A DNA stretch of 51,807 nt, from contig JACCWD010000119.1 of NCBI GenBank assembly GCA_013697825.1, positions 1 through 51,807 of the forward strand, given 5' to 3'. The notes under the pieces were generated by a model. It had not been told where the DNA came from. It was given only the letters and a program-made list of their open reading frames with translations, and searched no databases. This document shows positions 15,044 to 23,819 of the stretch, in pieces. Position 1 is the stretch's first letter. Each line of letters starts with the position of its first letter. The DNA comes from Rubrobacter sp. GTDB lineage: Bacteria; Actinomycetota; Rubrobacteria; Rubrobacterales; Rubrobacteraceae. The translations under genes were made by a program, and so were the position numbers.

Positions 15044-16021
15044 TTAGCGTTCCCGCTCGGTGGCTTCGACGGCGCTCACCGACCCCTCGCCGCCTATTAT
15101 ATACCGGACGATGACGAGGCCAAAGATCCCGACGAGAGCCGCGAACCATAGCGTCGCAAGCCGTATCACAAACGTCAATGCCACCGCGATCCCACCCGCG
15201 AGTCCCGCCACCGAGACGAACATCCCCGCAAGCCCCGCCTCCGCCACCCCGATCCCCCCCGGCGTGAAAAACATCGCCCCCGCCAATGAACTCACCGCGA
15301 ATATAAAAACAACGACGAGAAACGGACTCTCCGCCCCCATCGCCACCGCGCAAAGATAAACCGCCACACACTCGATCCCCCACGAAAGAAAAGAAATGAC
15401 CGTCCCGACGATGAGCGGACGAGTCGAAAGAAGCTCATTCGACGACTCATGGAAGGCGTGGAGATGCGGCGCAAAACGATGCACGACCGGAAGACCCGAC
15501 AAAACCCGCTCGGCGAGGAGCGAGAGCCGCTTCGAGCGGAAAACGGCGATCGCGACGACCGTGGCGAGGAGGAAAAGCGCCAAAATCCCGAACCCGAAGC
15601 TGAAAGCGAGCGCCCCGATGATGCCCCACGCGACCATCCCGGTTCCGTCGGTGGCACGCTCAGCGACGACGGCGGGGGCGGTGCGGGCGATGGGAGCGCC
15701 GTTCACCTGCCGGACGAAGACGCTTTTGAGGACTTCGCCGAGCTTTCCCGGCGATATCGCCATCGAAAGCCCGGCGGCGAAGATGGCGGCGTTCGTCTTC
15801 ACGGGGACGCGGACTTTGAGGATTCGCAAATAGTACATCCACCGGAAAAAGCGCCCGACGTATGAGAGGAGGACGAGGCCGAGGATGAGCGGGATGAAGG
15901 CGTACTCGAAGTTCGCGGCGGCGGTTCGGAGTTCGTCGAGGCCGACGATGACGCTCAGAATTACGTATACGGCGACCCCGAGGCCGAGGGCGAGGATCAG
16001 GTTTCTCCAAAGATTGCCCAT
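15044..16021 (-). CDS. UPF0104 / lysylphosphatidylglycerol synthase TM-region family membrane protein
   Basis: 325 residues with about eight hydrophobic helices. The family signatures are 'RFFRWMYYLRI' near 58-68, 'SMAISPGKLGEVLKS' (the conserved PGKxGE) and 'FFTPGGIGVAEAGLAG' near the C-terminus. Members (YbhN, GtrA-neighbouring proteins, the flippase half of MprF) are thought to move lipid-linked molecules. It begins 4 nt after the stop of the decaprenyl-phosphate-type prenyltransferase, so a role in handling polyprenyl-linked sugars is a reasonable inference. No amino-acyl transferase domain is attached. Confidence 0.8.
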   Translation of the reverse strand: MGNLWRNLILALGLGVAVYVILSVIVGLDELRTAAANFEYAFIPLILGLVLLSYVGRFFRWMYYLRILKVRVPVKTNAAIFAAGLSMAISPGKLGEVLKSVFVRQVNGAPIARTAPAVVAERATDGTGMVAWGIIGALAFSFGFGILALFLLATVVAIAVFRSKRLSLLAERVLSGLPVVHRFAPHLHAFHESSNELLSTRPLIVGTVISFLSWGIECVAVYLCAVAMGAESPFLVVVFIFAVSSLAGAMFFTPGGIGVAEAGLAGMFVSVAGLAGGIAVALTFVIRLATLWFAALVGIFGLVIVRYIIGGEGSVSAVEATERER

Positions 16022-16025
16022 GTTT

Positions 16026-16904
16026 TCAGGTGGCGTATATGACGGCCATCGCCACGATGAGCCAGAGAAGGAGCGTTATTTGCAACGGCCTGTCGCGGAG
16101 GAGGAGCGTGTCGGGGTTGTCGCCGCCGTCGCGGTGGACGAGGAGCATGTACCGGAGGACACCGTAAATGACGAACGGGATCGTCGCCATCATATAATCG
16201 TTCTCCGCGCCGAAGAACGTGTATATGGTGTACGCGATGATCGTCGCCGAGAGCATGATGTTCATCATCTCGTCGAGGAGCGGCACCGAATAATCGCTTA
16301 AATTCCGACGGTGGACAGCGGCCCCGTCGCCGAGGGAAGCGAGTTCGTGGCGACGCTTCGAGAAGCCGAGGAAGAGGGTGAGAAGTCCCGTGCATACGAT
16401 GAGCCACGGGGAGATGGGGCTTGCAACGGCGGCGACCCCGGCCATCGCCCGGATCACGAACCCGGTCGAAATGCTCATCACGTCGAGTATCGCCATGTGC
16501 TTGAAAACGGTCGTATATATAGCTTGAAGCCCGAGATAGGCGAGGCCCGCGAGGCCGACCGGAACATTGATTGAGAAACACACAGCCAGTCCGATGGCGG
16601 CGAGGAGAGTGGCGAAGATCACAGCGGCCCGCGATGAGACCGCTCCGCTCGCCACCGGCCTTTCCCTCTTCCTCGGGTGCTTGCGATCCTCGTCAATATC
16701 GAGGACGTCGTTCGCCGCATACACGGAGCTTGAGAGGGCGCAAAAAGCGACGAACGCGAGGAACGCCGCCAGAATCGAGGATGCGACGAGCACCTCGCCC
16801 GCGAAAACCAGCCCGGCGAGCACGAACCCGTTTTTGGTCCATTGCTTCGGTCGGGAAAGTTGCAGGAAAGATCCGAAAGACAATCGAGTTCCGCCCGCTT
16901 CCAT
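16026..16904 (-). CDS. UbiA-family prenyltransferase, decaprenyl-phosphate phosphoribosyltransferase-like
   Basis: 'LSRPKQWTKNGFVLAGLVFAG' followed by 'SSSVYAANDVLDIDEDRKHPRKRERPVASG' is characteristic of the actinobacterial 5-phosphoribose transferases (Rv3806c family): the NDxxDxxxD metal motif, then KRxRPxxxG. Several helices and a second Asp-rich region follow. The family attaches phosphoribose to decaprenyl phosphate on the way to arabinan or related cell-wall sugars. ATG 16904 has no ribosome site. A TTG at 16883 with GGCGGA upstream gives a shorter, more family-like N-terminus. Its promoter region overlaps that of the divergent menA. Confidence 0.8.
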   Translation of the reverse strand: MEAGGTRLSFGSFLQLSRPKQWTKNGFVLAGLVFAGEVLVASSILAAFLAFVAFCALSSSVYAANDVLDIDEDRKHPRKRERPVASGAVSSRAAVIFATLLAAIGLAVCFSINVPVGLAGLAYLGLQAIYTTVFKHMAILDVMSISTGFVIRAMAGVAAVASPISPWLIVCTGLLTLFLGFSKRRHELASLGDGAAVHRRNLSDYSVPLLDEMMNIMLSATIIAYTIYTFFGAENDYMMATIPFVIYGVLRYMLLVHRDGGDNPDTLLLRDRPLQITLLLWLIVAMAVIYAT

Positions 16905-17043
16905 GAACGGGTTTTGTACCACAAAAGCAGCGAATCGGGAATAGCGAGTCGGGAGCCGAACCCGCTCTCGCCCCGACGAATTGAAAAACCCCGGCCCCGG
17001 CGGCAAAATTCCTCGAATCCCAAACGACGAAAGCGAGCATCCA

Positions 17044-17943
17044 TTGAGCCAAGCGAGTTCGAGATCCGCGGCATCCGAGTGGTTTTGGCTGGCGCGCCCG
17101 TTTTCTTTGACGGCCGCCGCCGTTCCCGTGCTTTTCGGGACGGCCCTCGCGTTTCGGGACGGGGTGTTCTCGTGGGGGCCGTTCTTTGCGATGCTCCTCG
17201 CGAGCCTCCTTATTCAAGCGGCGACGAACATGTTCAATGAATTTTATGATAACGATCGTGGCCTCGACACCGCCGAGTCGGTGGGGATCTCCGGCTCGAT
17301 AGTGAAGGGGAACCTCACGGCTCGGACGGTGCTTGTCGGCGCGCTCGTTTGCTATACGCTCGCGCTATTTCTCGGGCTTTATCTCGTTTATGCGGGCGGA
17401 TTGTGGATCCTCGTCCTCGGGTGCCTCTGTGCGCTCGGGGGGTACGTTTATTCGGCGGGTCGGAGGCCCATCGCGTACACCGCGTTTAGCGAGGCGGCGG
17501 TCTTTCTTTTCATGGGCGTCCTCATCGTGGTCATCGCGTACGCCGTTCAGGCGGGCGGGTTCCCGCTTTACGTGCCGCTCGCCGCGCTCCCCATCGGCGG
17601 CCCCGTCGCGGCGATACTCCTCGCAAACAACATCCGCGACATGGAGTCCGACCGCCGCGGCGGAAGGAGAACCATCCCGATCGTCCTCGGTCGGAGCGGC
17701 GCGATCCTCATATATCGGCTCCTCCTCCTCGAAGCGTACGCCGCCGCCCTTCTCCTCATCCTTTTCGGCATCGTTCCGTGGACCGCGGCGATAGTGGTTT
17801 TGAGCCTCCCGATACTTTTCCAGCTATGGGGCGCCATCGCCTCGACGAGGATTCCGGCGGAGCTCGACCCGGTCGTGAAGCGCACGGCGGGACTCCATCT
17901 CGCGTTCGGGCTTCTTTATACGGTGGGGGTTTTGCTCGGATAG
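17044..17943 (+). CDS. menA: 1,4-dihydroxy-2-naphthoate (or related) polyprenyltransferase
   Basis: UbiA-superfamily membrane protein of ~299 residues. 'ARPFSLTAAAVPVLFGTALAF' opens the first helix. The first Asp-rich motif is 'NMFNEFYDNDRGLDT', the second 'NNIRDMESDRRGGRRTIPIVLG', as in MenA. It attaches the polyprenyl tail in menaquinone synthesis, working with the polyprenyl diphosphate synthase and MenG of this window. The frame is open from TTG 16981, but TTG 17044 with AGCGAG 6 nt upstream gives the usual length; the start is uncertain. Confidence 0.85.
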   Translation: MSQASSRSAASEWFWLARPFSLTAAAVPVLFGTALAFRDGVFSWGPFFAMLLASLLIQAATNMFNEFYDNDRGLDTAESVGISGSIVKGNLTARTVLVGALVCYTLALFLGLYLVYAGGLWILVLGCLCALGGYVYSAGRRPIAYTAFSEAAVFLFMGVLIVVIAYAVQAGGFPLYVPLAALPIGGPVAAILLANNIRDMESDRRGGRRTIPIVLGRSGAILIYRLLLLEAYAAALLLILFGIVPWTAAIVVLSLPILFQLWGAIASTRIPAELDPVVKRTAGLHLAFGLLYTVGVLLG

Positions 17944-18257
17944 AGACCCGCGTCGGCGAGAGGCGAGGCAACCGATGAGCCATACGGATTCCAGTCAATG
18001 TCCGTTCCCGCCATCCGATGCGGGGAAATTCCGGTGGAATACAGAACCCGCCGACCGAGTTCTATCGTTGGCGGGTTCGTGAGATGCGACGCGATCAAGC
18101 GGACTTCGTATCACTTTGACGGAGCGCCTTCCTTCGCGAAAGACCGACCCCGGCGGGCCTTCTCTAAGAATTGTCTCGGATTGTACGGAACGGGTGACGA
18201 GATGCGACGCGTCGGCGGACGGCGAACTGACTTTCGCTGATTGACAACGGCGTGTTT
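17944..18257. other. Intergenic region with hairpin and short direct repeat, no supported gene
   Basis: GAACCCGCC...GGCGGGTTC (about 18044-18078) can form a 9-bp stem and may end menA. GAGATGCGACGCG occurs twice (about 18079 and 18199). An 80-codon plus frame (17998-18240) has no recognisable protein features. Confidence 0.35.
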
Positions 18258-19091
18258 TTAGACGCGATCGCGGTCTTCGTCGTCGGCGTATTCGTCATCG
18301 TCGTCATATTTGTCGTCGTCTTCTAGGGTGGCGGGGTCGGTGATGCTCGAAGCCGGGTTCACTCTTCCGGCTATGAAAATGCTCACTTCGTAGAGGAGGA
18401 TGAGGGGGAGGGCGAGGGCGATCATGCTCGTCGGCTCGGCGGGTGTGATCATGGCCGCGACCACGGCGTTGACCATGATGGCGTGCCGCCGGTACTTCCT
18501 CATGAACGCCGCGTCCACAAGCCCGAGCTTCGCCCCGACGAACGTCGCCGCCGGAACCTCGAACGCCACCCCGAACGCGAGGAGGAAGCGGGTGATGAAA
18601 GAAAGATAAGCGTCGGCGGTGATGATTTGCTCGTACCTACCGCCGCCCCACCCGAGAAGGAACTCGAGCGTGATGTTCAAAACCCCGAAATAAGCGAACG
18701 CAACCCCGCCGATGAAGAGCGAGGAGGCAAGCCCGATGAGCGTATACGTGAACACGCGCCCCATCTCGCCGACCGCCGGGGCGACGAAAGCCCACGCCTG
18801 ATAAAAGACGAACGGGAGGCACACCATAAGCCCGGTGTACAAAGCGAGCTTCAAGTCGGTGATGATGGGCGAGGTTACGCTTGTGAACTGAAGCTGGTAG
18901 TCGAGCACGTCCTCCGCCGGGGCGAGGAGGAAGAAGAAAACCTGCGCCCTGAAAAACCACGCGACGATGGATGCCACCACGAACAAGATCCCGACCTTGA
19001 AGATCCTCGTCCGAAGCTCGTCGAGGTGCTCGAGGAGGGGCATGCTCGCGTCGTCGCGGGCGCGAAGCGGTATACGGAGGCGGCTCGCCAT
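18258..19091 (-). CDS. tatC: Twin-arginine translocase subunit TatC
   Basis: 277 residues. The N-terminal signature 'MPLLEHLDELRTRIFK' carries the conserved residues that contact the RR signal. About six hydrophobic helices follow with 'FVFYQAWAFVAPAV' and 'FLLAFGVAFEVPAA' blocks. The C-terminal ~25 residues are strongly acidic (Asp/Glu-rich). It forms the signal-binding core of the Tat system with TatA, encoded just upstream (34 nt). A Tat substrate is encoded at 43756-45138. Confidence 0.93.
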   Translation of the reverse strand: MASRLRIPLRARDDASMPLLEHLDELRTRIFKVGILFVVASIVAWFFRAQVFFFLLAPAEDVLDYQLQFTSVTSPIITDLKLALYTGLMVCLPFVFYQAWAFVAPAVGEMGRVFTYTLIGLASSLFIGGVAFAYFGVLNITLEFLLGWGGGRYEQIITADAYLSFITRFLLAFGVAFEVPAATFVGAKLGLVDAAFMRKYRRHAIMVNAVVAAMITPAEPTSMIALALPLILLYEVSIFIAGRVNPASSITDPATLEDDDKYDDDDEYADDEDRDRV

Positions 19092-19124
19092 CTAAATTAG
19101 TCGGCTATTCTGGAGGCGGCGATT

Positions 19125-19454
19125 TTAGCTGCGCTGCTCTTGCCGGGCCTCGGTGGAGCTTTTCTCGCCGTCGGAGGAATCGCTCTCGGAGCGGGCCTCG
19201 GACTTCCTCCGCTCATCGTCGTCGAGCTTGGCCTTCGCGGAGTCGAAGTCCTCGTCCTTCTCGTCGGTCTTCTTCTCGTCCTTGTTTTCCTTGTCGCTCT
19301 CGACCTCGTCGTACTTGCCGCTTGAGCTGCTCTTGAACTCGCGCATTCCGGTGCCGAGTCCCTTCGCAAGCTCCGGAATCCTCTTCGCCCCGAAAAGCAA
19401 AAGCACGATCACCAGCAAAATTATTAGTTCCGGCCCCCCGATGTTCGGGATCAT
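19125..19454 (-). CDS. tatA: Twin-arginine translocase subunit TatA
   Basis: 109 residues: one N-terminal transmembrane helix ('[35 protein letters not shown]', the FGxKRLPE-type hinge and amphipathic helix), then a long, highly charged Lys/Glu/Asp/Ser tail. GGAGGAG precedes ATG 19454. It oligomerises with TatC. A second TatA-like gene lies at 40313. Confidence 0.92.
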   Translation of the reverse strand: MIPNIGGPELIILLVIVLLLFGAKRIPELAKGLGTGMREFKSSSSGKYDEVESDKENKDEKKTDEKDEDFDSAKAKLDDDERRKSEARSESDSSDGEKSSTEARQEQRS

Positions 19455-19517
19455 CTTTTCTCCTCCTTGCGGATTTGTTTGCGTTCCACATTATACGACC
19501 CGAAGCCCGTCATCGGA

Positions 19518-20195
19518 TCAATTCGAGCCACCTTCCGGCTGTTCTTCGCCGCCTTGCCCATTCCCGGCGCCTTCTTCCTCGCCGCCGCCTTCGAGCAAAG
19601 CGTCTATCCTCTCCCTCACGGCGTCGGACTGCTCGCCATCCAGCTCGAGGTCGAGATACCCGTTCCAATACTGGATCGCCCGCCCCGTATCCCCGGCCTC
19701 GTCATACGACTGTCCGGCCAGGAGGAAAGCGTCGGAGTTTTCCGGGTCGATCTCCGTCGCCGCGACGTACTCCTCGCCGGCTTGCCGATGGAGTTCCTCC
19801 CCGCCATCCTCGCCCGAGGCGAGTGCCCGCTGCGAATAAACCTGCCCGAGGAGTATCGGCATGTCCTCATCCTCCGGCGCGACCTCGCGACCCTCGGAAA
19901 GAACCTCTTCGGCGTTCTCGAGTTGCCCGTTTTGCAGGTAAAGCCCGCCGAGCGTCTTTACAGCGTCAGGGTCTTCGGGGTTCTCTTCGCGTTCGGCCTC
20001 GGCGGCTTGAATCTGCTCTTCGGGGCCGCCGCCTTGTTGCTGAGCTTGCTGATCCTCGCCCCCGAGCATGTCGAAGACGTTGTACGTGACGTTCGAGCCG
20101 ATCCCCATGAACACAAAGGAAGCTATGAACACCACGGCCAATCCAATGGCGATGAACCTCGCCCAGAAACCAAGTTTGTCACGGTTCATCATCAT
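19518..20195 (-). CDS. Membrane-anchored TPR protein
   Basis: 225 residues: an N-terminal transmembrane anchor ('FWARFIAIGLAVVFIASFVFMGIG'), a Gln/Gly-rich linker, then TPR-like helical pairs ('NPEDPDAVKTLGGLYLQNGQLENAEEVLSEG', 'DPENSDAFLLAGQSYDEAGDTGRAIQYW'). The Glu/Gly-rich tail is acidic. It probably works as an extracytoplasmic or periplasm-facing scaffold. It precedes tatA by 63 nt, so it may be co-transcribed with the Tat genes. No enzymatic function is visible. Confidence 0.7.
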   Translation of the reverse strand: MMMNRDKLGFWARFIAIGLAVVFIASFVFMGIGSNVTYNVFDMLGGEDQQAQQQGGGPEEQIQAAEAEREENPEDPDAVKTLGGLYLQNGQLENAEEVLSEGREVAPEDEDMPILLGQVYSQRALASGEDGGEELHRQAGEEYVAATEIDPENSDAFLLAGQSYDEAGDTGRAIQYWNGYLDLELDGEQSDAVRERIDALLEGGGEEEGAGNGQGGEEQPEGGSN

Positions 20196-20254
20196 GATGC
20201 TTCAAATTCTATCAGGAACGAAGCGGAGCCTCGCCGCCGAACACGATTTTCCGC

Positions 20255-21508
20255 TCATCCCCCGACCCGCTCGTGGATGACCCTCCCCCCCACGACCGTG
20301 GCGGCCGCCCCGTTCTCCGCGGCGGCTTCGAGGACTTCGCGCTCCGCGTCCAAGCCGGACGGCGAAACCTCGACCACCGCGAAATCCGCCCATTTCCCCG
20401 CCTCGATGCTCCCCGTCTCGCCCTCGATGCCGATAGCCCGCGCCCCTTCGAGCGTGGCGAGCCGAAGCCCCGTCTCACCATCGAATCCGTGGAGATTCAC
20501 GGCGACGAGGGTTTCTTCGAACAAATTCAAACTCTGGCTCGACCACAGTCCGTCCGTCCCCATCCCGACCCGGACTCCGGCCCGCATCATCGCCGGTACG
20601 GGCGACACGTCGCACCCGAGGTTCTCGTTCGAGCGCGGGCAATGAGCCGCCGCGACCCCGCTCCGGCGAAGAATCTCGACCTCCTTATCCCCCACTCCCG
20701 TCGCAAGGTGAGCCGCGATCGTCTGCGGAGCGAGAAGCTCGATCTCCTCCCCATACTTGACGGGTGTCTTCCCCGTCCCGCCCCACGGATTGCTCGAAAA
20801 AATATCCGCGAGGCCGCCCGTCCCCTTCATGATGAACTCATACTCCTCCGGGCTTTCCGAAAGATGGATGGCGAGGCGTTCCCCCGCCTCGCGCGTCCTC
20901 CGCGCCGCGAGACGCGCCGATTCGGGATCCACGGTGTACGGCGAATGCACACTCACCCGCGCATCCACCCGAGGCGGAAGCCCCTCATTCAATTCTCGCA
21001 CCCGGCCCATGATGAACTCGACCGCGCCCTCCGGCGTCCCATCGCCCGACTCGTGCGGAAAAAACTCCGCGAAGCACGTCCCGGCCATCCCGCTCTCCGC
21101 GAGGTACGGGAGGCACCCGCCATACGGCGAGGACTCCGCCATGAACGTCGTCCCCGCCTCGACGGCCTCGCGAGCGCCATCGCGGGCATTTTCCGCCAAA
21201 CGTTTCTCGTTCTCTTCGAGGCGTTCGATGAGATTTCCGAGCCACTCCGAGAACGGGGCGTATCCTGGCCCATCCTCGCGCCGGAAACTGAGATGCGCGT
21301 GAGTATTCACCGCGCCGGGGAGGATCACACACCCCGAATACTCCCGAACCTCCGCGTCCGGCTCCGCCCCCCGAACCTCCGAAAACTCCCCGACCGAAAC
21401 AATACGCCCATCCTCGACGAGAACCGCCCCGCCGCGCACCGCCCCCGACGACACCGGAAACACCGCGTCTGCCGCGAAAATAGTCTTCTTCCCCGCCGAA
21501 GCATCCAA
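20255..21508 (-). CDS. Amidohydrolase (cytosine/aminofutalosine deaminase-like)
   Basis: Metal-dependent hydrolase of the ATZ/TRZ subgroup: 'GAVNTHAHLSF' (HxH), 'SVHSPYTVDPE', 'LAIHLSESPEEYEF' (His), 'AHCPRSNENLG' (His) and 'GTDGLWSSQSLNLFEE' (catalytic Asp). Relatives deaminate purine or pyrimidine-like rings. Its place beside the polyprenyl synthase and menG makes aminodeoxyfutalosine deaminase of the futalosine menaquinone route attractive, but no other mqn gene is in view and menA/menG-type genes also fit the classical route. TTG 21508 is chosen because GAGAGG lies 6 nt upstream; a TTG at 21532 is the alternative. Confidence 0.8.
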   Translation of the reverse strand: MDASAGKKTIFAADAVFPVSSGAVRGGAVLVEDGRIVSVGEFSEVRGAEPDAEVREYSGCVILPGAVNTHAHLSFRREDGPGYAPFSEWLGNLIERLEENEKRLAENARDGAREAVEAGTTFMAESSPYGGCLPYLAESGMAGTCFAEFFPHESGDGTPEGAVEFIMGRVRELNEGLPPRVDARVSVHSPYTVDPESARLAARRTREAGERLAIHLSESPEEYEFIMKGTGGLADIFSSNPWGGTGKTPVKYGEEIELLAPQTIAAHLATGVGDKEVEILRRSGVAAAHCPRSNENLGCDVSPVPAMMRAGVRVGMGTDGLWSSQSLNLFEETLVAVNLHGFDGETGLRLATLEGARAIGIEGETGSIEAGKWADFAVVEVSPSGLDAEREVLEAAAENGAAATVVGGRVIHERVGG

Positions 21509-21554
21509 AATGATCCTCTCTTCGATCGCCAAAGAGGAAATCTTAACGGAATTC

Positions 21555-21613
21555 TTCAGCTCGTCAGCGAATCAGCTTTTCAGCCAGTCAGCTTTTCAGC
21601 CAGTCAGCTTTTC
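21555..21613. repeat. Tandem 16-bp repeat of the TCAGC family
   Basis: TCAGCTTTTCAGCCAG occurs at 21572-21587 and 21588-21603, followed by a partial third copy to 21613; TCGTCAGCGAA precedes. Located between the amidohydrolase and the prenyl synthase genes. The rest of the gap to 21698 shows no gene. Confidence 0.75.
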
Positions 21614-21698
21614 GTGGACGAACTTTCCCGCCGAAGACCGACGCATACACCGAACGAAAGACCGGGGGAAACCTGCGCATCCGCCGAAGGCAAGCCGC

Positions 21699-22748
21699 TC
21701 AAACCTCGCGCCCGACGACCTCCGAGGCGACCATTTCGAGGAATTCGCGCTCCGGGCAGTCCGGGAGGAGGTCGAGATCGGCGATGGCGCCGTCTATCTC
21801 GCCTTGCGCCCACGCCTCGGTCTTCGCTATCGCGTCGGTGGCGAGGACGGCTTCGATCCCCGCTTCGAGATCCTCCGGCGACGGCTCCGGGTCTTCGAGA
21901 ACGCGCCGAATGGCCGCCTCGTCGCCCTCTCGCAATGCGAAGATTACGGGGAGCGTCACGGTTCCCTCGATGAGATCCGTGCCGATTCCCTTGCCCATGA
22001 GGCCGGGCTTCCCGACGAGATCCATGATGTCGTCGGACATTTGAAACGCGATCCCGAGCGCCTGCCCATACGTCGCCAAAGCGTCCACCTGCCGGATCGT
22101 AAGCCGACCGAGCGTCCCCCCCGCGACGCACGCGACCTTGAAAAGCCCCGCCGTTTTCAGCTTTATATGTTCGAGATACGCTTCCACGTCCACGACCACG
22201 CCGTTCGAGCGATATTGCTCGAGTTCGCCCGAGGCGAGTCCCTCCGAAGCCTCGGCGAACGAGCGGATGATCCTCGGGTCGCCGATCTCCGCCAACTCCG
22301 AGAACGTCTCCGCGAAGAGATAATCACCCGTCGCGACGGCGATCTCACGTCCGTATTTCGCCACCGCCGTCGGAACCCCGCGGCGGCTCTCCGCGCCGTC
22401 CACGATGTCGTCGTGGATGAGCGTCGCCGTATGGAGAACCTCGATGGCCGTCGCCGCTTTGAGAAGGTCTTCCCGATCCGGAACCCCCATCTCGGCGCAA
22501 AGCACGAGAAGAAGCGGGCGGAGCCGCTTCCCGCCCGAAGTGAGCGCTTCGAGCGCGGGCGCGACGAGCGGCGCGGGCGCACGCTTTCCGACCGCTTCCA
22601 AACGCTCCTCGACCTCTTCGATCGCCTCGAAGGCGCTCTCCGGCAAAGCCGCGAGAAGTCCTTCGGCGCTCTCAGAAGCGTCGGACGCCGCGGTGGAGTG
22701 TGATGATGCCGCCTGCGATGCTCCAGTATGTAACATCTTGTAATCCAT
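21699..22748 (-). CDS. Polyprenyl diphosphate synthase (trans-isoprenyl synthase)
   Basis: 349 residues. The first Asp-rich motif is 'LIHDDIVDGAESRRG', the second 'GIAFQMSDDIMDLVGKPGLMGK', and 'GGKRLRPLLLVL' is the substrate-binding entry. Long-chain synthases of this type extend FPP/GGPP to the menaquinone side chain (often C35-C40). ATG 22748 has GGAG 4 nt upstream, giving a 77-nt overlap with the end of menG; a later start would shorten this but also remove only a poorly conserved Ala/Ser-rich leader. Confidence 0.88.
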   Translation of the reverse strand: MDYKMLHTGASQAASSHSTAASDASESAEGLLAALPESAFEAIEEVEERLEAVGKRAPAPLVAPALEALTSGGKRLRPLLLVLCAEMGVPDREDLLKAATAIEVLHTATLIHDDIVDGAESRRGVPTAVAKYGREIAVATGDYLFAETFSELAEIGDPRIIRSFAEASEGLASGELEQYRSNGVVVDVEAYLEHIKLKTAGLFKVACVAGGTLGRLTIRQVDALATYGQALGIAFQMSDDIMDLVGKPGLMGKGIGTDLIEGTVTLPVIFALREGDEAAIRRVLEDPEPSPEDLEAGIEAVLATDAIAKTEAWAQGEIDGAIADLDLLPDCPEREFLEMVASEVVGREV

Positions 22749-23397
22749 TGCGCTCCATTATGCCAGCTAAATCCTCCGCCGCCACGAACTCTTTCACGCT
22801 TTCGGGGAGATACGAGTACGCTTTCACATCACCGGAGATTTTTCCCCCGATCTTTGGCACGATCCTGTCAAACCAAAGCCCGTAAAACGCCGAGAAGACC
22901 GGATTCTTCGGGCGGGAGATTTCGAGGCACACGACCGCTCCGCCCGGCCTCACCGCCCGCGACATCTCCGAAAATAGCGAGTCGAGATTCGGGATGTTCC
23001 TCGCCCCGTACGCGATGGTCGCCGCGTCGAAGCCGCCGGATGGAACACCTTCGAGCCTCGTCGCGTCCCCGAACCGATACTCGATGTTCGCCCTCGGACG
23101 AGCCTCGGCGGCCCGGAGCATCTCCTTCGAGAAGTCGATCCCGAGCACGCGCCCTTTCGGCCCGACTTTCTTTCCGAGATCCCTCGAAAGGCTCCCCGTT
23201 CCGCACGCGAGGTCGAGGACGTGGTCGCCGGGGAGGAGGTTCGCCGCGCCGATGACCTTTCGGTTCCACACCCGGTGGAGTCCGGCGGTCATCACCGTGT
23301 TCAAAAGCTCGTATCTTCCGGCGATCCGGTCGAACATATCTTGAACGAGAAGGGCGCGATCCTCGCTCCTCGGCGGCTTCCCTTTCGTCGCGCTCAC
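22672..23397 (-). CDS. menG: Demethylmenaquinone methyltransferase
   Basis: 241 residues with SAM-binding motif 'VLDLACGTGSLSRDLGKKVG' and the UbiE/MenG signatures 'YELLNTVMTAGLHRVWNRKVI' and 'FDAATIAYGARNIPNLDSLFSEMSRAVRPGG'. It performs the C-methylation that completes menaquinone. The GTG at 23397 overlaps the TGA of the upstream gene (GTGA), implying translational coupling. Its end overlaps the prenyl synthase gene. Confidence 0.9.
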   Translation of the reverse strand: MSATKGKPPRSEDRALLVQDMFDRIAGRYELLNTVMTAGLHRVWNRKVIGAANLLPGDHVLDLACGTGSLSRDLGKKVGPKGRVLGIDFSKEMLRAAEARPRANIEYRFGDATRLEGVPSGGFDAATIAYGARNIPNLDSLFSEMSRAVRPGGAVVCLEISRPKNPVFSAFYGLWFDRIVPKIGGKISGDVKAYSYLPESVKEFVAAEDLAGIMERNGLQDVTYWSIAGGIITLHRGVRRF

Positions 23398-23819
23398 GAG
23401 AAAACCTCCATCGCCGCTCGCTTTATGCGCTCCTCGGAGCGTTCCTCGCCTTCGCCGGAGACGATGTCGAGGAGCTTCGCGAGGTGCGGAGTCCACGATT
23501 CGACGGAGACGGAGTTTCCGGCGGCGATGCGGCCGGAGCCGTCCCGGATCATACGTCCCGCGACCGCCACGAAACGCGGCTCGTCGAGGCGGGCAACAGT
23601 CTCCACGGCCCACGCATAGTCGTTGTCGCCGACGAGGATGTCGTCGTTTCCGGCCCCCGACCCGTCGTTGCCATAGTGCGCGTCGAAGCCTCTTTGGAGG
23701 AAAAACAAAGCCTCTCCCACAACCTCCGCCCGCTCCTTTTCATTCGGGAACGCCGAGGAAGCCCGAAGAAAAACCTCCTTCAAAGACGCTTCCGGCGTCC
23801 GACGATCCCCGCCTTCCAC
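23394..23819 (-). CDS. Conserved-looking protein of unknown function in the hemL-menG run
   Basis: 141 residues, soluble, alpha-rich, with no motif that I recognise. A central 'GNDGSGAGNDDILVGDNDYAWAVETVARLDEPRFVAVAGRMIRDGSGRIA' segment is the most distinctive part. GTG 23819 directly follows the hemL stop (TAGGTG), and the stop overlaps menG, so it is translated as part of the operon. Its position suggests a role near heme or quinone biosynthesis, but that is inference only. Confidence 0.65.
   Translation of the reverse strand: MEGGDRRTPEASLKEVFLRASSAFPNEKERAEVVGEALFFLQRGFDAHYGNDGSGAGNDDILVGDNDYAWAVETVARLDEPRFVAVAGRMIRDGSGRIAAGNSVSVESWTPHLAKLLDIVSGEGEERSEERIKRAAMEVFS

Noticed and set aside
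17998-18240. 80-codon plus-strand frame in the menA-tatC gap.
   Set aside because: No ribosome site, no homology, mixed codon use; treated as intergenic.
20255-21508. Firm call as aminodeoxyfutalosine deaminase (mqnX).
   Set aside because: Motifs fit several deaminase subgroups and no other futalosine-pathway gene is in the window; kept as a possibility only.
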